64,000 nt of DNA from Marinobacter sp. es.042 (GCF_900188315.1 NZ_LT897781.1:558001-622000); one strand, 5' to 3'. Shown: positions 8,557 to 17,968, counted from the stretch's first letter. A program made the numbers and translations. The notes: generated by a model not told the origin, from the letters alone.

Positions 8557-9918
8557 ATGAAACTTAACAAGAAACTACTGGCCACAGGCGTCCTGGCAGC
8601 GAGCATGTTTGCCGGCCAGGCCTGGGGTGCGGTTTCTGCTGAAGAAGCGGCAAAGCTGGGTAACTCGCTGACACCGATGGGTGCAGAAAAAGCCGGTAAC
8701 GGTGGCGCCATTCCTGCCTGGACGGGTGGTCTGACAACCCCCCCTCCCGGCTACAACAATGATGGTATCTACGTGAATCCGTTCGCGGATGAGCAGCCCA
8801 AGTTCACCATAGACCAGAGTAACGTCGAGCAGTACAAAGACAATCTGTCTCCGGGCCAGGTTGCGATGATCGAGCGCTACGATAACTACTTCATGCCGGT
8901 GTACGAAACCCATCGTACTGCTGCCTATCCTGACGAGGTCATGGAGCAGACCGTTGCAAACGCCACCACGGTCGAGCTGATCAAGGACGGTAACGGTCTG
9001 GGCAACTACCAGGCTGCCACCCCGTTCCCGATTCCCCAGAACGGCCTCGAGGTTATCTGGAACCACATCACTCGGTATCGTGGTGGGTCTGTTCAACGCA
9101 CAGTTGGTCAGGTGACGCCCACCGAGGGTGGTGATTTCTCCGTTGTGAAATTCCAGGACGAGCTGACCTGGCGTGCATACCTGGCGGACTACGACCCGAA
9201 TGAAGATGCCAACGTCCTCTTCTACTTCAAGCAGGCCATTACCGCTCCGGCACGTCTCGCCGGTAACGTACTGCTGGTACACGAGACCATCGATCAGGTT
9301 GCCGAGCCTCGCCGTGCGTGGGTTTACAACGCCGGTCAGCGTCGGGTTCGTCGGGCACCGCAGGTAGCGTATGACGGACCGGGTACCGCGTCTGACGGTA
9401 TGCGTACCTCGGATAACTTCGACATGTTCAACGGAGCGCCGGATCGCTACAACTGGGAGCTGGTTGGCAAGAAGGAAATGTACATTCCGTACAACTCCTA
9501 CAAGCTGACCGATCGCAGCCTGAGCTACGACCAGATCATTCAGGCTGGACACATTAATCAGGATTACACCCGTTATGAGTTACACCGTGTGTGGCACGTA
9601 AGGGCAACTCTGAAGGATGGTCAGCGTCATATCTATGCCCAGCGTGACTTCTACATTGATGAGGACTCCTGGCAGGCGTCTGTCATCGATCACTACGACG
9701 GTCGTGGCGAACTCTGGCGCGTTGCTGAAGCCCACTTCATGCAGTTCTATGATCAGAACGTGCCCTGGTACGCCATCGAGACTCTGTACGATCTGCTCTC
9801 TGGCCGCTACCTCGCGCTTGGTCTGACCAACGAAGAAGAAAATCCGTATGAGTTCGGAGTTGATCGCCGCTCCAGGGATTACACGCCGGCCGCACTGCGC
9901 CGCGCCGGTACCCGGTAA
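8557..9918 (+). CDS. DUF1329 family exported protein
   Basis: A 453-residue protein of the DUF1329 family, a periplasmic or outer-membrane-associated group with a predicted lipoprotein-sorting-like fold. The signal peptide is clear (KKLLATGVLAASMFAGQAWG, cleaved before AVSAEEA). The N-terminal motif LTPMGAEKAGNGGAIPAW and the many tryptophans are typical. The start is supported by GAGGGAA nine bases upstream. It is co-transcribed with the DUF1302 gene and closed by a strong terminator at 9941. The substrate is unknown; a joint role in lipid or hydrophobic-compound handling at the outer membrane is only a guess from family context. Confidence 0.87.
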   Translation: MKLNKKLLATGVLAASMFAGQAWGAVSAEEAAKLGNSLTPMGAEKAGNGGAIPAWTGGLTTPPPGYNNDGIYVNPFADEQPKFTIDQSNVEQYKDNLSPGQVAMIERYDNYFMPVYETHRTAAYPDEVMEQTVANATTVELIKDGNGLGNYQAATPFPIPQNGLEVIWNHITRYRGGSVQRTVGQVTPTEGGDFSVVKFQDELTWRAYLADYDPNEDANVLFYFKQAITAPARLAGNVLLVHETIDQVAEPRRAWVYNAGQRRVRRAPQVAYDGPGTASDGMRTSDNFDMFNGAPDRYNWELVGKKEMYIPYNSYKLTDRSLSYDQIIQAGHINQDYTRYELHRVWHVRATLKDGQRHIYAQRDFYIDEDSWQASVIDHYDGRGELWRVAEAHFMQFYDQNVPWYAIETLYDLLSGRYLALGLTNEEENPYEFGVDRRSRDYTPAALRRAGTR

Positions 9919-9940
9919 GGGTTCTGCAGAAGACCGAAAA

Positions 9941-9972
9941 ACGGCGGGCCTTACGGCCCGCCGTTTTTTTTA
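9941..9972 (+). terminator. Rho-independent terminator after DUF1302-DUF1329
   Basis: ACGGCGGGCC, loop TTAC, GGCCCGCCGT, then a run of eight T residues. It is a perfect 10-base-pair GC-rich stem and a textbook intrinsic terminator, 22 bases after the DUF1329 stop. Confidence 0.95.
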
Positions 9973-10143
9973 CACCTGGGAAAACCCTTTCACGTCAAAA
10001 TTTTGCAGCCCACCCCTCAATTGGTTTAACCTTCTTATCATACTAAAGGCGTACCCGATGTCGGTCGCCATTGAAAAGTCAGTGCAAGATCCACTTTTCC
10101 GGCGGTGCAAGGCAGTGCGAGCCGGAGCTAAACGGGGCAGTGC

Positions 10144-12834
10144 GTGAAACCATTCAATGATGGCTGTGCAGCCAACGACGAATTCCAGTCAGCGAACAGT
10201 GGTCTTCAACGGGGCGAGTTAATCAGGGACCTGCTCAGACAACGGGTTCATATTCCCCCGGTTCCCTCCGATTCAATGGTTCGGCCAAAGCTTGATACCA
10301 GGATTTCCGACGCACTGACTTCCAGAGGTGTTCTTTTTCTGGAGGCGCCGTGTGGTTACGGTAAATCCCACGCTGTGGTCAGCACCTTCGTCAGCGGTGA
10401 AATGGCTACCGATCAAGTACGCTGGATTACGCTGAACTCTCAGGATAATGCACCATCCCGCTTCCTGACCCTGCTTGCCATTGCCCTGGATCTACCTGAA
10501 ACCCCGGAGCAGGGGATCCAGAGCGGCGCCACCTTCTCTGACACCCTTTCGATGATGCAGGTCGCTTTGGCGCGTGAGGGTTCCGGCCAGCCACGGGTCC
10601 TGGTACTGGACAACCTCCAGAATCTCAGCAATCCCGCCGTAGTGGACCTGCTTCAACAGCTGGTGATGGAATTTCCGCGTGGTTCGTCCATCGTTCTTAT
10701 CTCTCGTAAGGCGCTGCCTTTCGAAACACATAGCCTCGAGCTGGAAAACCGATTCACCCGCATCGGGTCTGAAACGCTTGAGTTTTCCCGTTCGGAAACC
10801 TTCGAGTTTTTCCGGGCCGCCACGGAGAAGAGCGAGCTCACCAGTGTTGCTGTCGATAATCTCTACTATATGACCGAGGGTTGGGCGACGCCTTTGGCGC
10901 TTTATCGCCGGGAGGTTGCTCAGAATATCGAGCGCAAACCCGTTCAGGAAACAGCAAGCGTTGAGAGGTTTTTGAAGGAGTCGGTGCTTGGCAATTTTAC
11001 CCCGGGGCAGATGCGGTCCATGCGGGGAATTGCAGAGCTTGAACTGTGCTCCGATGAACTGTTCCTGGCCCTTGAGCCACTCCTGCCTGAAGCTGGCTTT
11101 GTTCCCTCTCAGGCTGCCGAGCGGGGGCTGCCCCTGAAGCCGATGCCGGGCCGTGGTCGCTGGTTCCGGATAAATCCGTTGTTGCAGGAATGGCTGAAGT
11201 CGCCCGTAATGGCCGGGTATTCGGAGCGGATGCTGCAGGCGAGTCGTTGGTTTGGCGTGCGCGACCAGTTCCCCGAAGCATTGAAATACGCGCTACTGTC
11301 TGGAGATGCCGAGGAAGTCATCCGGATCGCCTCTGAGGGATCAGAAGCTTTGCTGTTGGGTCAGGATACGGCATCGCTCCTGCGCCTTCGCAAGAGTTTG
11401 CCGACCCAGCTCCTGGAACGGAGCGTACGCCTCAGAATTGTCTATAGCTGGGTTCATGCAATTGGCGGCCAGTTCCGCCAGGCGCGAGCGCTGATTGATG
11501 GTCTGGCTGAGGCCGACCGCCAGGAACAGGCTGCAAGGATTTGTGCCTTGAAAGCCTTTATCCTCCGGGGCGAGGGCAGTGTTGGGCCGGCTTTGGAAAT
11601 GGCTGATCAGGCCCTGGCTGATGGTGGACTCAGCACTCAGGGCCAGCTTGTCACGCAGATGGTCCGTTCCAGTGCATTGTGCGCAGAGGGTCGATTCCCG
11701 GAGGCCCGGGAAGCGAACCGTGCCGCGTCGAGACTCGCAAGGGAGGCGGGCGATTCCGGTTCGGAAGCATTGGCGGTTTATGCCCATGCCCGGATTGAAC
11801 TGGGCAAAGGCGCCCTGAAACATGCAGAGCAATTGTTGCGCACCGGTCTCGATACTGCGATGCAGGAACTCTCGCGTCCTGCCCGGATTGGTGAAACTCG
11901 CCTGCAACTGAATCTGGTGCTTGTGCTCTGGCATCAGGGCCGTGAAGCGGAAGCAGACCGCCTGTTGGTCACCTGCGGGCGCCATGCTGAACAGACGAGA
12001 GATCTTGGTCTGCTGCTGGCGATGACCATTCGTGTCTTGATGTGTCGGACGCAGGGTCGACTCGAGGATGCGTTTATCTGGATTGGCCGGGCCGAGCGTA
12101 CCATGCATTCCTGGCAAGTCGACGAATCATTGTTCGTGCCCGTCCTGGAGGCCTTGAAAGCCAACTGCTGGTTGTCTCAGAACCAGATCGACAGTGCCGA
12201 TCAGGCGGTTCGAAAGCTGGCTCCCTACAGGGAAGCCGGCTGCGTGCCGGAGCTTTTCCCCATGATGCCGGGCCTGCTGGACTGCCTTCAGGTTCGGGTC
12301 GACCTGGCCCGCGGTGACCTGATAAAGGCCCGGGAAACCCTTCAAGGTATTCGTGAACGTTATGAGGGAGCCATTCCATGGGGCGTGGAGCTACACATGC
12401 GCTTGCTTGAGGCTGTGATCGTTCTGGATGAAAAGGGACCGGTGGTTGCCCTGAAGATGCTATCTAGCGTCGTCAATGAGGCTGCTGCAGAGCACTTCAT
12501 CAGTCCTTTCCGGGAGCTTCGGAATGAGTTGCAGGAGTTAATGACGAAGGGCTTTGGTCAGCTTCCTGAAAGTGCGTTCAAAGAGGCGTTGGGTGAGGTG
12601 TTTGAGCTCCGTGAGGTCGCGGGTACTCTGGACACCCTGGCCGAACCTATCAGTGAGCGGGAGCAGGGTGTGCTCGAGCTGATTGCAAAAGGGCTTTCAA
12701 ACCAGGAAATAGCTGACAAGCTGCATATTTCCCTGCACACGGTAAAAACCCACGCGCGCCGAATCAATGCCAAGTTGGAAGTGAAATCCCGAACCCAGGC
12801 TATTGTGCGCGCCAGAGAGTTAGGCTTGCTGTGA
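10144..12834 (+). CDS. MalT-like LuxR family transcriptional regulator (STAND ATPase)
   Basis: An 896-residue regulator with the layout of the MalT/large ATP-binding LuxR group. An N-terminal P-loop (EAPCGYGKSHA, about residue 77) and Walker B-like VLVLDNLQNL define the STAND NTPase. A long alpha-helical TPR-like middle (about 390-780) follows. The C-terminal LuxR helix-turn-helix covers about 830-892 (SEREQGVLELIAKGLSNQEI, then LHISLHTVKTHARRI). The start is a GTG at 10144 without a strong ribosome-binding site; an internal ATG before VRPKLD is an alternative. It probably controls the DUF1302/DUF1329 pair upstream; this is inferred from adjacency. Confidence 0.9.
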   Translation: MKPFNDGCAANDEFQSANSGLQRGELIRDLLRQRVHIPPVPSDSMVRPKLDTRISDALTSRGVLFLEAPCGYGKSHAVVSTFVSGEMATDQVRWITLNSQDNAPSRFLTLLAIALDLPETPEQGIQSGATFSDTLSMMQVALAREGSGQPRVLVLDNLQNLSNPAVVDLLQQLVMEFPRGSSIVLISRKALPFETHSLELENRFTRIGSETLEFSRSETFEFFRAATEKSELTSVAVDNLYYMTEGWATPLALYRREVAQNIERKPVQETASVERFLKESVLGNFTPGQMRSMRGIAELELCSDELFLALEPLLPEAGFVPSQAAERGLPLKPMPGRGRWFRINPLLQEWLKSPVMAGYSERMLQASRWFGVRDQFPEALKYALLSGDAEEVIRIASEGSEALLLGQDTASLLRLRKSLPTQLLERSVRLRIVYSWVHAIGGQFRQARALIDGLAEADRQEQAARICALKAFILRGEGSVGPALEMADQALADGGLSTQGQLVTQMVRSSALCAEGRFPEAREANRAASRLAREAGDSGSEALAVYAHARIELGKGALKHAEQLLRTGLDTAMQELSRPARIGETRLQLNLVLVLWHQGREAEADRLLVTCGRHAEQTRDLGLLLAMTIRVLMCRTQGRLEDAFIWIGRAERTMHSWQVDESLFVPVLEALKANCWLSQNQIDSADQAVRKLAPYREAGCVPELFPMMPGLLDCLQVRVDLARGDLIKARETLQGIRERYEGAIPWGVELHMRLLEAVIVLDEKGPVVALKMLSSVVNEAAAEHFISPFRELRNELQELMTKGFGQLPESAFKEALGEVFELREVAGTLDTLAEPISEREQGVLELIAKGLSNQEIADKLHISLHTVKTHARRINAKLEVKSRTQAIVRARELGLL

Positions 12835-12837
12835 AAA

Positions 12838-12865
12838 GGGGTCTGACCCCACGGGGTCAGACCCC
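12838..12865. repeat. GGGGTCAGA-type REP palindrome between convergent genes
   Basis: A near-perfect 28-base palindrome made of GGGGTCTGACCCC and CGGGGTCAGACCCC around one base. It starts four bases after the luxR-family stop. Its right half forms the last codons and stop of the convergent acyltransferase gene, so it lies between, and partly inside, two convergent genes. Confidence 0.92.
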
Positions 12866-13759
12866 ATGTTCAGACTTTAACTCCTCAATTCGCTGATCCT
12901 TTTCAGCCCAAATCTCACCCACCCAGCGCTGGAACGCAATCCGGGTTTCCCGGTTGTTTTCGTAATCCATTCCCAGAAACTCGCCTGGAATTTCCCGCGT
13001 CCGCACGTCAATAATAATCCTTCGGATTCGCCCGCAAAGGTAATCCCAAAAGCCGGCCCTGCCTTCAGGATAAACGATCGTGACATCCAGCATGGTGTGA
13101 ATCATGTCGCCCATCGCGCCCAGTACAAAAGCCGTTCCGCCTGCTCTTGGTTTCAACAGGTGCTTGTAGGGTGAGTTCTGGCGATCATGCTTCTCGGCTG
13201 TAAACCGGGTACCTTCCATAAAGTTGAAGATCGTCACCGGGGTATAGCGGAACTTCTCGCAGGCAGCCTGGGTGGCCTCCACATCCTTGCCCTTCAGCTC
13301 CGGGCGTTTGGCGATCTGCTCCTTGGTATGGCGGTGCATAAAGGGAAAATCCAGCGCCCACCAGGCAACCCCCAGAAACGGCACCCAGATCAGCTGTTTC
13401 TTCAGGAAGAACTTCAGCAGGGGAATCCGGCTGTTCAGCACATACTGAATGGCCGGGATATCGGCCCAACTCTGGTGATTGCAGGTGACGAAATACCAGT
13501 GTTCCCGACTGAGACTCTCCACCCCCCGCACATCCCAGTGGACCTTGTGTAGCAGATCCATCAGCAGGTTGTTGAAGCCGATCCAGACCCACGCGATGTT
13601 GTTCAGAATCACTGTGCAGGCTTTACGAACGGGGGTAAGCGGCAGCACGAGTTTGAGCAGGGCGAATGCCAGAAGAACCGGAAACAGCACTAATGTGTTA
13701 CACAGGATAAGCAGGGCCGCCAAAGTCCCCTTCAGCGGCGCGGGGAGAAAATCAAGCAT
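12857..13759 (-). CDS. PlsC-type acyltransferase (YihG-like)
   Basis: A 300-residue membrane acyltransferase of the 1-acyl-glycerol-3-phosphate acyltransferase superfamily, closest in layout to E. coli YihG. Two hydrophobic segments at the N-terminus (about 10-45) precede the catalytic HX4D motif in TCNHQSWADIP. The phosphate-binding FMEGTRFT and the later VYPEGRA are also present. It presumably acylates lysophospholipid or a related acceptor at the inner membrane. The final residues (HGV, then TGA) are encoded by the REP palindrome at 12838-12865, so the original C-terminus was probably different. Confidence 0.9.
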   Translation of the reverse strand: MLDFLPAPLKGTLAALLILCNTLVLFPVLLAFALLKLVLPLTPVRKACTVILNNIAWVWIGFNNLLMDLLHKVHWDVRGVESLSREHWYFVTCNHQSWADIPAIQYVLNSRIPLLKFFLKKQLIWVPFLGVAWWALDFPFMHRHTKEQIAKRPELKGKDVEATQAACEKFRYTPVTIFNFMEGTRFTAEKHDRQNSPYKHLLKPRAGGTAFVLGAMGDMIHTMLDVTIVYPEGRAGFWDYLCGRIRRIIIDVRTREIPGEFLGMDYENNRETRIAFQRWVGEIWAEKDQRIEELKSEHGV

Positions 13760-13771
13760 GGGGTAGGGTCT

Positions 13772-14707
13772 CTAACCTTCAGCCGGGTTGGTTTTCAGTG
13801 ATGATTGGCGGGGTAGCAAACCGGTTTCCGCTTCGGTAGAAGCCAGCTGTTCAAGGCTGCCGGGTTCAAGGTTTCTAACCACGCTGCGGAAATCGTCGTC
13901 GTAGAACTCCAGGTTGTTGTAATGAATCATCGCCCGGATCTCTTCTATATAATCTTCGCCCCGTTCGGAATAGCCAAGCAGGCCTTCGGCGAGCTCCAGA
14001 CCAGACAGGGGGGCGTTGTTGCGACGGTCTTTTAGCCGAACATCCCGCAATAGCTGGTAGGTGGGGTGGCGATTCAGATTCTGGATATAGGCCCGAACCG
14101 ACCGGTAGGGTGAAGAGAACTTCGCCACTTCATGGCTAGCCCCATCCGCCCGACTGAGGGGAACCAAGCCGCAGCCTTTGGAAAAACACCACTGGCCGAA
14201 CAGGTTGTTGCCCTTGGTCGCAAACCGCGAGGTGCCCCAAGCGGATTCATTGGCGGCCTGGGCCAGGATCAGAGACGGAGGAATCACATCGAGACGCTTG
14301 CGTAGCAGGGCAAACTGCTCGTCGCTGCCGGGCTCGGCATCCACTCTTAGTCGCTCGGACTGTTGGGCCAGCCAATCATACTCCTTGCTGGTCAATGTCT
14401 CCTTCGCAGCGAGGCTATCCAGGTAGTCGCGCTCAATCAGAATCCGTGAGTTGGCCAGAACAATCCGTGGATAGAGAAACGAGAAGAACGCGGCCTTTTT
14501 CTCCGTGGTGTCCTGATACTGAGAAAAATCCGGCAGGTCGTCGTTGGCCCAACTTGGGAGCGGGGGCAGAGAAGACAGTGCGGGTTCGGAGCCTGTGTTA
14601 TCGGAGTTGATCCGGTCAATACTGGCCTGTGGCGTATAAAAGCCACCGCCGATCGCAAATGCAATCAGGGGGAACATCAGTATGACGGCCCGTTTACCCG
14701 CAGACAT
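13772..14707 (-). CDS. Bax-like glucosaminidase-domain protein
   Basis: A 311-residue protein with an N-terminal hydrophobic signal/anchor (ILMFPLIAFAIGGGFY) and a C-terminal glucosaminidase domain like E. coli Bax/FlgJ. The active-site glutamate lies in LAQAANESAWGTSRFA, followed by KGNNLFGQWCFSKGCG and VRAYIQNLNRHPTY. It is predicted to cleave peptidoglycan glycan strands in the periplasm. It begins 12 bases upstream of the acyltransferase start and may be co-transcribed with it. The physiological role of Bax proteins is not well defined. Confidence 0.88.
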   Translation of the reverse strand: MSAGKRAVILMFPLIAFAIGGGFYTPQASIDRINSDNTGSEPALSSLPPLPSWANDDLPDFSQYQDTTEKKAAFFSFLYPRIVLANSRILIERDYLDSLAAKETLTSKEYDWLAQQSERLRVDAEPGSDEQFALLRKRLDVIPPSLILAQAANESAWGTSRFATKGNNLFGQWCFSKGCGLVPLSRADGASHEVAKFSSPYRSVRAYIQNLNRHPTYQLLRDVRLKDRRNNAPLSGLELAEGLLGYSERGEDYIEEIRAMIHYNNLEFYDDDFRSVVRNLEPGSLEQLASTEAETGLLPRQSSLKTNPAEG

Positions 14708-14796
14708 AAAACCTCTCGTTCCAATCGATATAGCAATGATTATAACAGGTTATACGAGAGCGTTTGCCAGTTGGCTTTTGTGGGATGCCACTGCCC

Positions 14797-16968
14797 TCAG
14801 GGCAGTCGTGTTGCAACCAGCAAACCGATCTGTTCCTCACCACCCTCTGTGGTTCGGAACCGCAAATAGAGCTGGTCTTGACTGGCGGTGTGAAAGCCCT
14901 CAAGTACAAGATTGCCGGCGGTGAACTCTACCCTCCCGTCGCCCAGTTGGGTGAACGCCAGGTCAATGTCCGCCAGGCTCTCCAGCGCAGGTTTTGTCAC
15001 GGTCTCGTTACCAACGGAATGGGTGCTGGTCAGCGAAATCGGCGAGAGTGTTGCCGAGCTCGAGGATTCGATGGTCAGCAGGGCATTGTCAAAATGTCGG
15101 AGGCTGTTCGTCTGCGATGTCAGGGCCAGGGCCACGCCCTGAAGCCTGAACTGTCCCGTAGCCGGTGCGTTGTTCGCGGTTTGCTCCGCGGCAATCAGAA
15201 TACCGTCGCCCAGGGGACTATCGTCCAGGTTGAATGCCATCAGGGTGCCATCCGGGGTGCTGGCACCAACACCGATATCGGGCCGCTGGAAATCACCGGA
15301 AGCGGTTGTTATGTCAAGGTTCAGCCGGCCGATATCCACATCCCCTTTGCTGAGCCGCGAGGTTCGGTTGCTCAGGGTCCAGGATTCTGTTCGGGTACCG
15401 GTGGAGTCCGTCGAGACAGTGCCTGAACTGTCTCGTTGTAATGACGTAAAGCTCTGGGATTGGTTAACTGTGCCGCCAGAAATCTGCCATTGGCCAACGC
15501 CTGCTTCAATGGTGAGAGGCGTTGTCGCATCGCTGAATCGGGTTCCAAGATACAGCATGTTGTAGTCGCGGCCATTCAGACTGTCGGCGTCGAATCCCTC
15601 CTTCCTCAGGAGGTTGACTTCAAGAGCCGACAGATATTGATCCTCCAGAGTGCCCAGCCGCCGCAACTGGTCGCCGTCTGCTTCCAGCTCAATCGCTTTG
15701 CCAGCGGTGAAATAGCCGCTGATCACCCGGTCGGCCCCCGTGGTTTCCTCCTCAGGCGCGCTAGTGAAGGCGTCCAGATAGTAGGGATTGCGAGTCCAGC
15801 CAATAATTTTCGAGCTGCCCCGGCCGGTAATGCTCTGATATAGGGCCCGGCCTGCCAGCAGGCGAGTGTCTTCCAACAGCGTGGCTGCTCCAGGGGAGGA
15901 GGAGTGGGTATTCCGTTCCCAGTATTCAGAGCCCCGCACGAAGAAGTCGTTACCCTCCTGGTGAATCAGAGCCTCGCGATCGTATGGGATATCGTTGGCC
16001 AGAGAGGTCACTCGGATGTTGAAGGCATCAAAACTGGTCAGGGTCAGAGCCGGATAAACATAGCCGGTGCCATTATCATCGGTCAGCACCTCTTCCTGGG
16101 CCGTTCGAACACCCCATTGCCCGGACCCGCTCAGGGTAGACTCGAGAAAGGTCTGCCCCAACTCGATGCCCAGAAATACTGAATTGTAGTCCGCTGAACT
16201 GGCGCTGATTTTTCCCGAGGACGTTTCATCGAGCACTGCGTAGTCGGCCATGGCACTCACGTAACGGGCAAAGTCGCCCCGATCTTCGAGAATATCCAGG
16301 GCACTGCCGAGGCCAACATTGGAAGGAATCTCAATTTCAAAGTCGTGCACCTGATCGGCGAGGGTCGACCACACATACTTGTTCAGGCATAGCTCGCCGC
16401 CTTCATCGGCAACGCAATCCAGAATGGTCTGGAACTCACCGGCCGTGTAGCTGCTGAGCGTGTTACGCACCAGATACTCGGAAAAAGGATTTACCTTCAC
16501 ATCCCGGTCCGCATCGGCGGCGAGGGCTCGCATTCGGGTGTTGCCATAACTGGCATCGATAATCACATCCGGTCCAAGGGGCAGGCCTTCTGTGAATTCG
16601 ATAATGGTGAAACCTTCGCTGTCGGTGCGGCTGGAAATGGGAGGCTCGCCCAGGTTCTGCAAGGCCGGGTTGGTGTAGTAAACACTCACCCTGTCCGGTG
16701 GCACGATTCGCAGGTTGCGGCGGGTAGGCTCGCCGTCGCTGGTGACACCACCCGGTACTTCCATGGTTACCCGGACTTCATTGCTGGCCAGGCCGCCTGT
16801 ATTAGAGGAATCGCCGGTACTGCCGGAACTGAAATCATCGACCGGGTTCTTGTTTCCCGCGAAGTCATTGGGCTGGGCGGCCGCGCCGGCAATGGCATCT
16901 TCGCCGCTTCCGCATCCCGCGGTGAGCACCAGAGTCGAAGAGAGGAGTAAACCGAGTGTGAATCGCAT
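14797..16968 (-). CDS. Large lipoprotein of unknown function
   Basis: A 723-residue protein I cannot place in a family. A lipobox is clear at the N-terminus (SSTLVLTAGCGSGED), so it should be lipidated at Cys19. The next ~40 residues are a Gly/Ser/Asn/Asp-rich linker. A predicted beta-rich domain follows (carboxypeptidase-regulatory-like start RVTMEVPGGVTSDG), then an alpha-helical middle and a beta-rich C-terminal half (TIEAGVGQWQISGGT repeated in style). No Asp after the Cys (next residue is Gly), so outer-membrane sorting is expected. It is monocistronic between bax and yfaZ. Confidence 0.75.
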   Translation of the reverse strand: MRFTLGLLLSSTLVLTAGCGSGEDAIAGAAAQPNDFAGNKNPVDDFSSGSTGDSSNTGGLASNEVRVTMEVPGGVTSDGEPTRRNLRIVPPDRVSVYYTNPALQNLGEPPISSRTDSEGFTIIEFTEGLPLGPDVIIDASYGNTRMRALAADADRDVKVNPFSEYLVRNTLSSYTAGEFQTILDCVADEGGELCLNKYVWSTLADQVHDFEIEIPSNVGLGSALDILEDRGDFARYVSAMADYAVLDETSSGKISASSADYNSVFLGIELGQTFLESTLSGSGQWGVRTAQEEVLTDDNGTGYVYPALTLTSFDAFNIRVTSLANDIPYDREALIHQEGNDFFVRGSEYWERNTHSSSPGAATLLEDTRLLAGRALYQSITGRGSSKIIGWTRNPYYLDAFTSAPEEETTGADRVISGYFTAGKAIELEADGDQLRRLGTLEDQYLSALEVNLLRKEGFDADSLNGRDYNMLYLGTRFSDATTPLTIEAGVGQWQISGGTVNQSQSFTSLQRDSSGTVSTDSTGTRTESWTLSNRTSRLSKGDVDIGRLNLDITTASGDFQRPDIGVGASTPDGTLMAFNLDDSPLGDGILIAAEQTANNAPATGQFRLQGVALALTSQTNSLRHFDNALLTIESSSSATLSPISLTSTHSVGNETVTKPALESLADIDLAFTQLGDGRVEFTAGNLVLEGFHTASQDQLYLRFRTTEGGEEQIGLLVATRLP

Positions 16969-17066
16969 GCCTGGCTATCCGTGCAGAAAATACAGGCAGA
17001 CAGTCTAACAGTCGGATTCTCGGGAAAGCGTGAGGAAAAGCACGAAAGAGTCAGGGAGGGAAAGTG

Positions 17067-17094
17067 AAACAGGCCCGAGAGAACGGGCCCGTTT
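17067..17094 (-). terminator. Terminator downstream of yfaZ (minus strand)
   Basis: Read on the minus strand: AAACGGGCCCG, a five-base loop, CGGGCCTGTTT followed by CACTTT. The stem is strong and ends in a short T-rich run, 16 bases after the yfaZ stop. This is probably an intrinsic terminator. Confidence 0.75.
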
Positions 17095-17109
17095 CAGATG
17101 AGGCATGAA

Positions 17110-17667
17110 TCAGAAGAAAATCTTCATGCCGGCCATAACGCCCTCATCGAGATTGACATCTCGTGATGAGTTCTCGATATCGGTGTTCAGGTAACGGTAG
17201 CCGGCGAAAATCTCCGCGTTGCGGATCACACGATAGCTGCCACGAAGCTCCAGACTGGTCATGTCATCGGAATCGCCGAACGAGAGAATGCTGGGCGCGT
17301 AATGCAGGCCGCCGGTGAACGACAGGCCCGGCACGTTCGGGATGTTGACGGTTGCGAAACCGCCCAGACCGAGCGCTCCACCATCGGCACGGCTCTGATC
17401 CCAGAAGATGCCGCGCATACCAATGCCCGCGGTCGTCGGCAGGTTACCGATAGCCGTGCGGCCCTGGGCATGGAAATCGACGTTGAGAATGTCGCGGCCA
17501 CCTTCGTGGTAGGTGTAACCGGTGCCAAGCTGAATGTCGTTGTTGGTGTCGAAGAAGTTTACCTGGCCCTTCACCGAGTCGTTTGTCAGGCTTAGATCCA
17601 CGTCACCTGCGAAGGCAGGCGCGGCAGCCAGTGAGAGAACCATCAGGGAAATCCGGGACGCTTTCAT
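17110..17667 (-). CDS. yfaZ: YfaZ family outer-membrane protein
   Basis: A 185-residue exported beta-barrel protein. It has a signal peptide (ISLMVLSLAAAPAFA, cleavage before GDVDLSL), alternating beta-strand pattern, TGGLHYAPSI and FAGYRYLNTDI motifs of the YfaZ family, and a C-terminal phenylalanine (MKIFF) for BAM recognition. Function in the outer membrane is unknown. The length fits the family. It is followed by its own terminator and so appears to be a single-gene unit. Confidence 0.85.
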   Translation of the reverse strand: MKASRISLMVLSLAAAPAFAGDVDLSLTNDSVKGQVNFFDTNNDIQLGTGYTYHEGGRDILNVDFHAQGRTAIGNLPTTAGIGMRGIFWDQSRADGGALGLGGFATVNIPNVPGLSFTGGLHYAPSILSFGDSDDMTSLELRGSYRVIRNAEIFAGYRYLNTDIENSSRDVNLDEGVMAGMKIFF

Positions 17668-17779
17668 AGTTGTGCACCTTCGTTACGTTTTTAGCAGAAT
17701 TGGCGGTATGTTAACGGGACGCACCGGACCACTCAACTTAAATGCCAGTAAGTCCCCGTTAACTTTCATTTTTCGCAGA

Positions 17780-17968
17780 TCAGTGCCGGGTGGTCTCGCC
17801 GCCCTGGTCCAGATCCTCCGGTGATGCGTTCTCTGCGGGTACCCGGTATTCCTCGTTGGCCCAGGCCCCCAGATCGATCAGTTTGCAACGCTCGGAACAG
17901 AAAGGGCGCCAAGGGTTGGACTCGGTCCATTCCACGGACTTTTTACAGGTTGGGCATTCAACGTTCAT
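17780..17968 (-). CDS. yacG: DNA gyrase inhibitor YacG (zinc-binding)
   Basis: A 62-residue zinc protein with the four-cysteine pattern CPTC...CSERC and the conserved [18 protein letters not shown]. In E. coli YacG binds GyrB and inhibits gyrase. The open frame extends further upstream, but the ATG at 17968 gives [10 protein letters not shown], the normal family start. In pseudomonads yacG follows coaE directly; here ~4.4 kb (an outer-membrane protein, trmO and a histidine kinase) separate them. Confidence 0.93.
   Translation of the reverse strand: MNVECPTCKKSVEWTESNPWRPFCSERCKLIDLGAWANEEYRVPAENASPEDLDQGGETTRH

Noticed and set aside
8575..9552. A 325-codon minus-strand frame opposite the DUF1329 gene
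   Set aside because: It is antisense to a gene with a signal peptide, good ribosome-binding site and terminator; its translation has no recognisable domain.
11341..12117. A 258-codon minus-strand frame inside the LuxR-family gene
   Set aside because: The sense strand carries a continuous MalT-like protein across this interval; the antisense translation has no motif.
14790..14806. CTGCCCTCAGGGCAG hairpin at the 3' end of the large lipoprotein gene
   Set aside because: The hairpin overlaps the stop codon and is not followed by a T-rich run on the minus strand; it is too weak to call a terminator.
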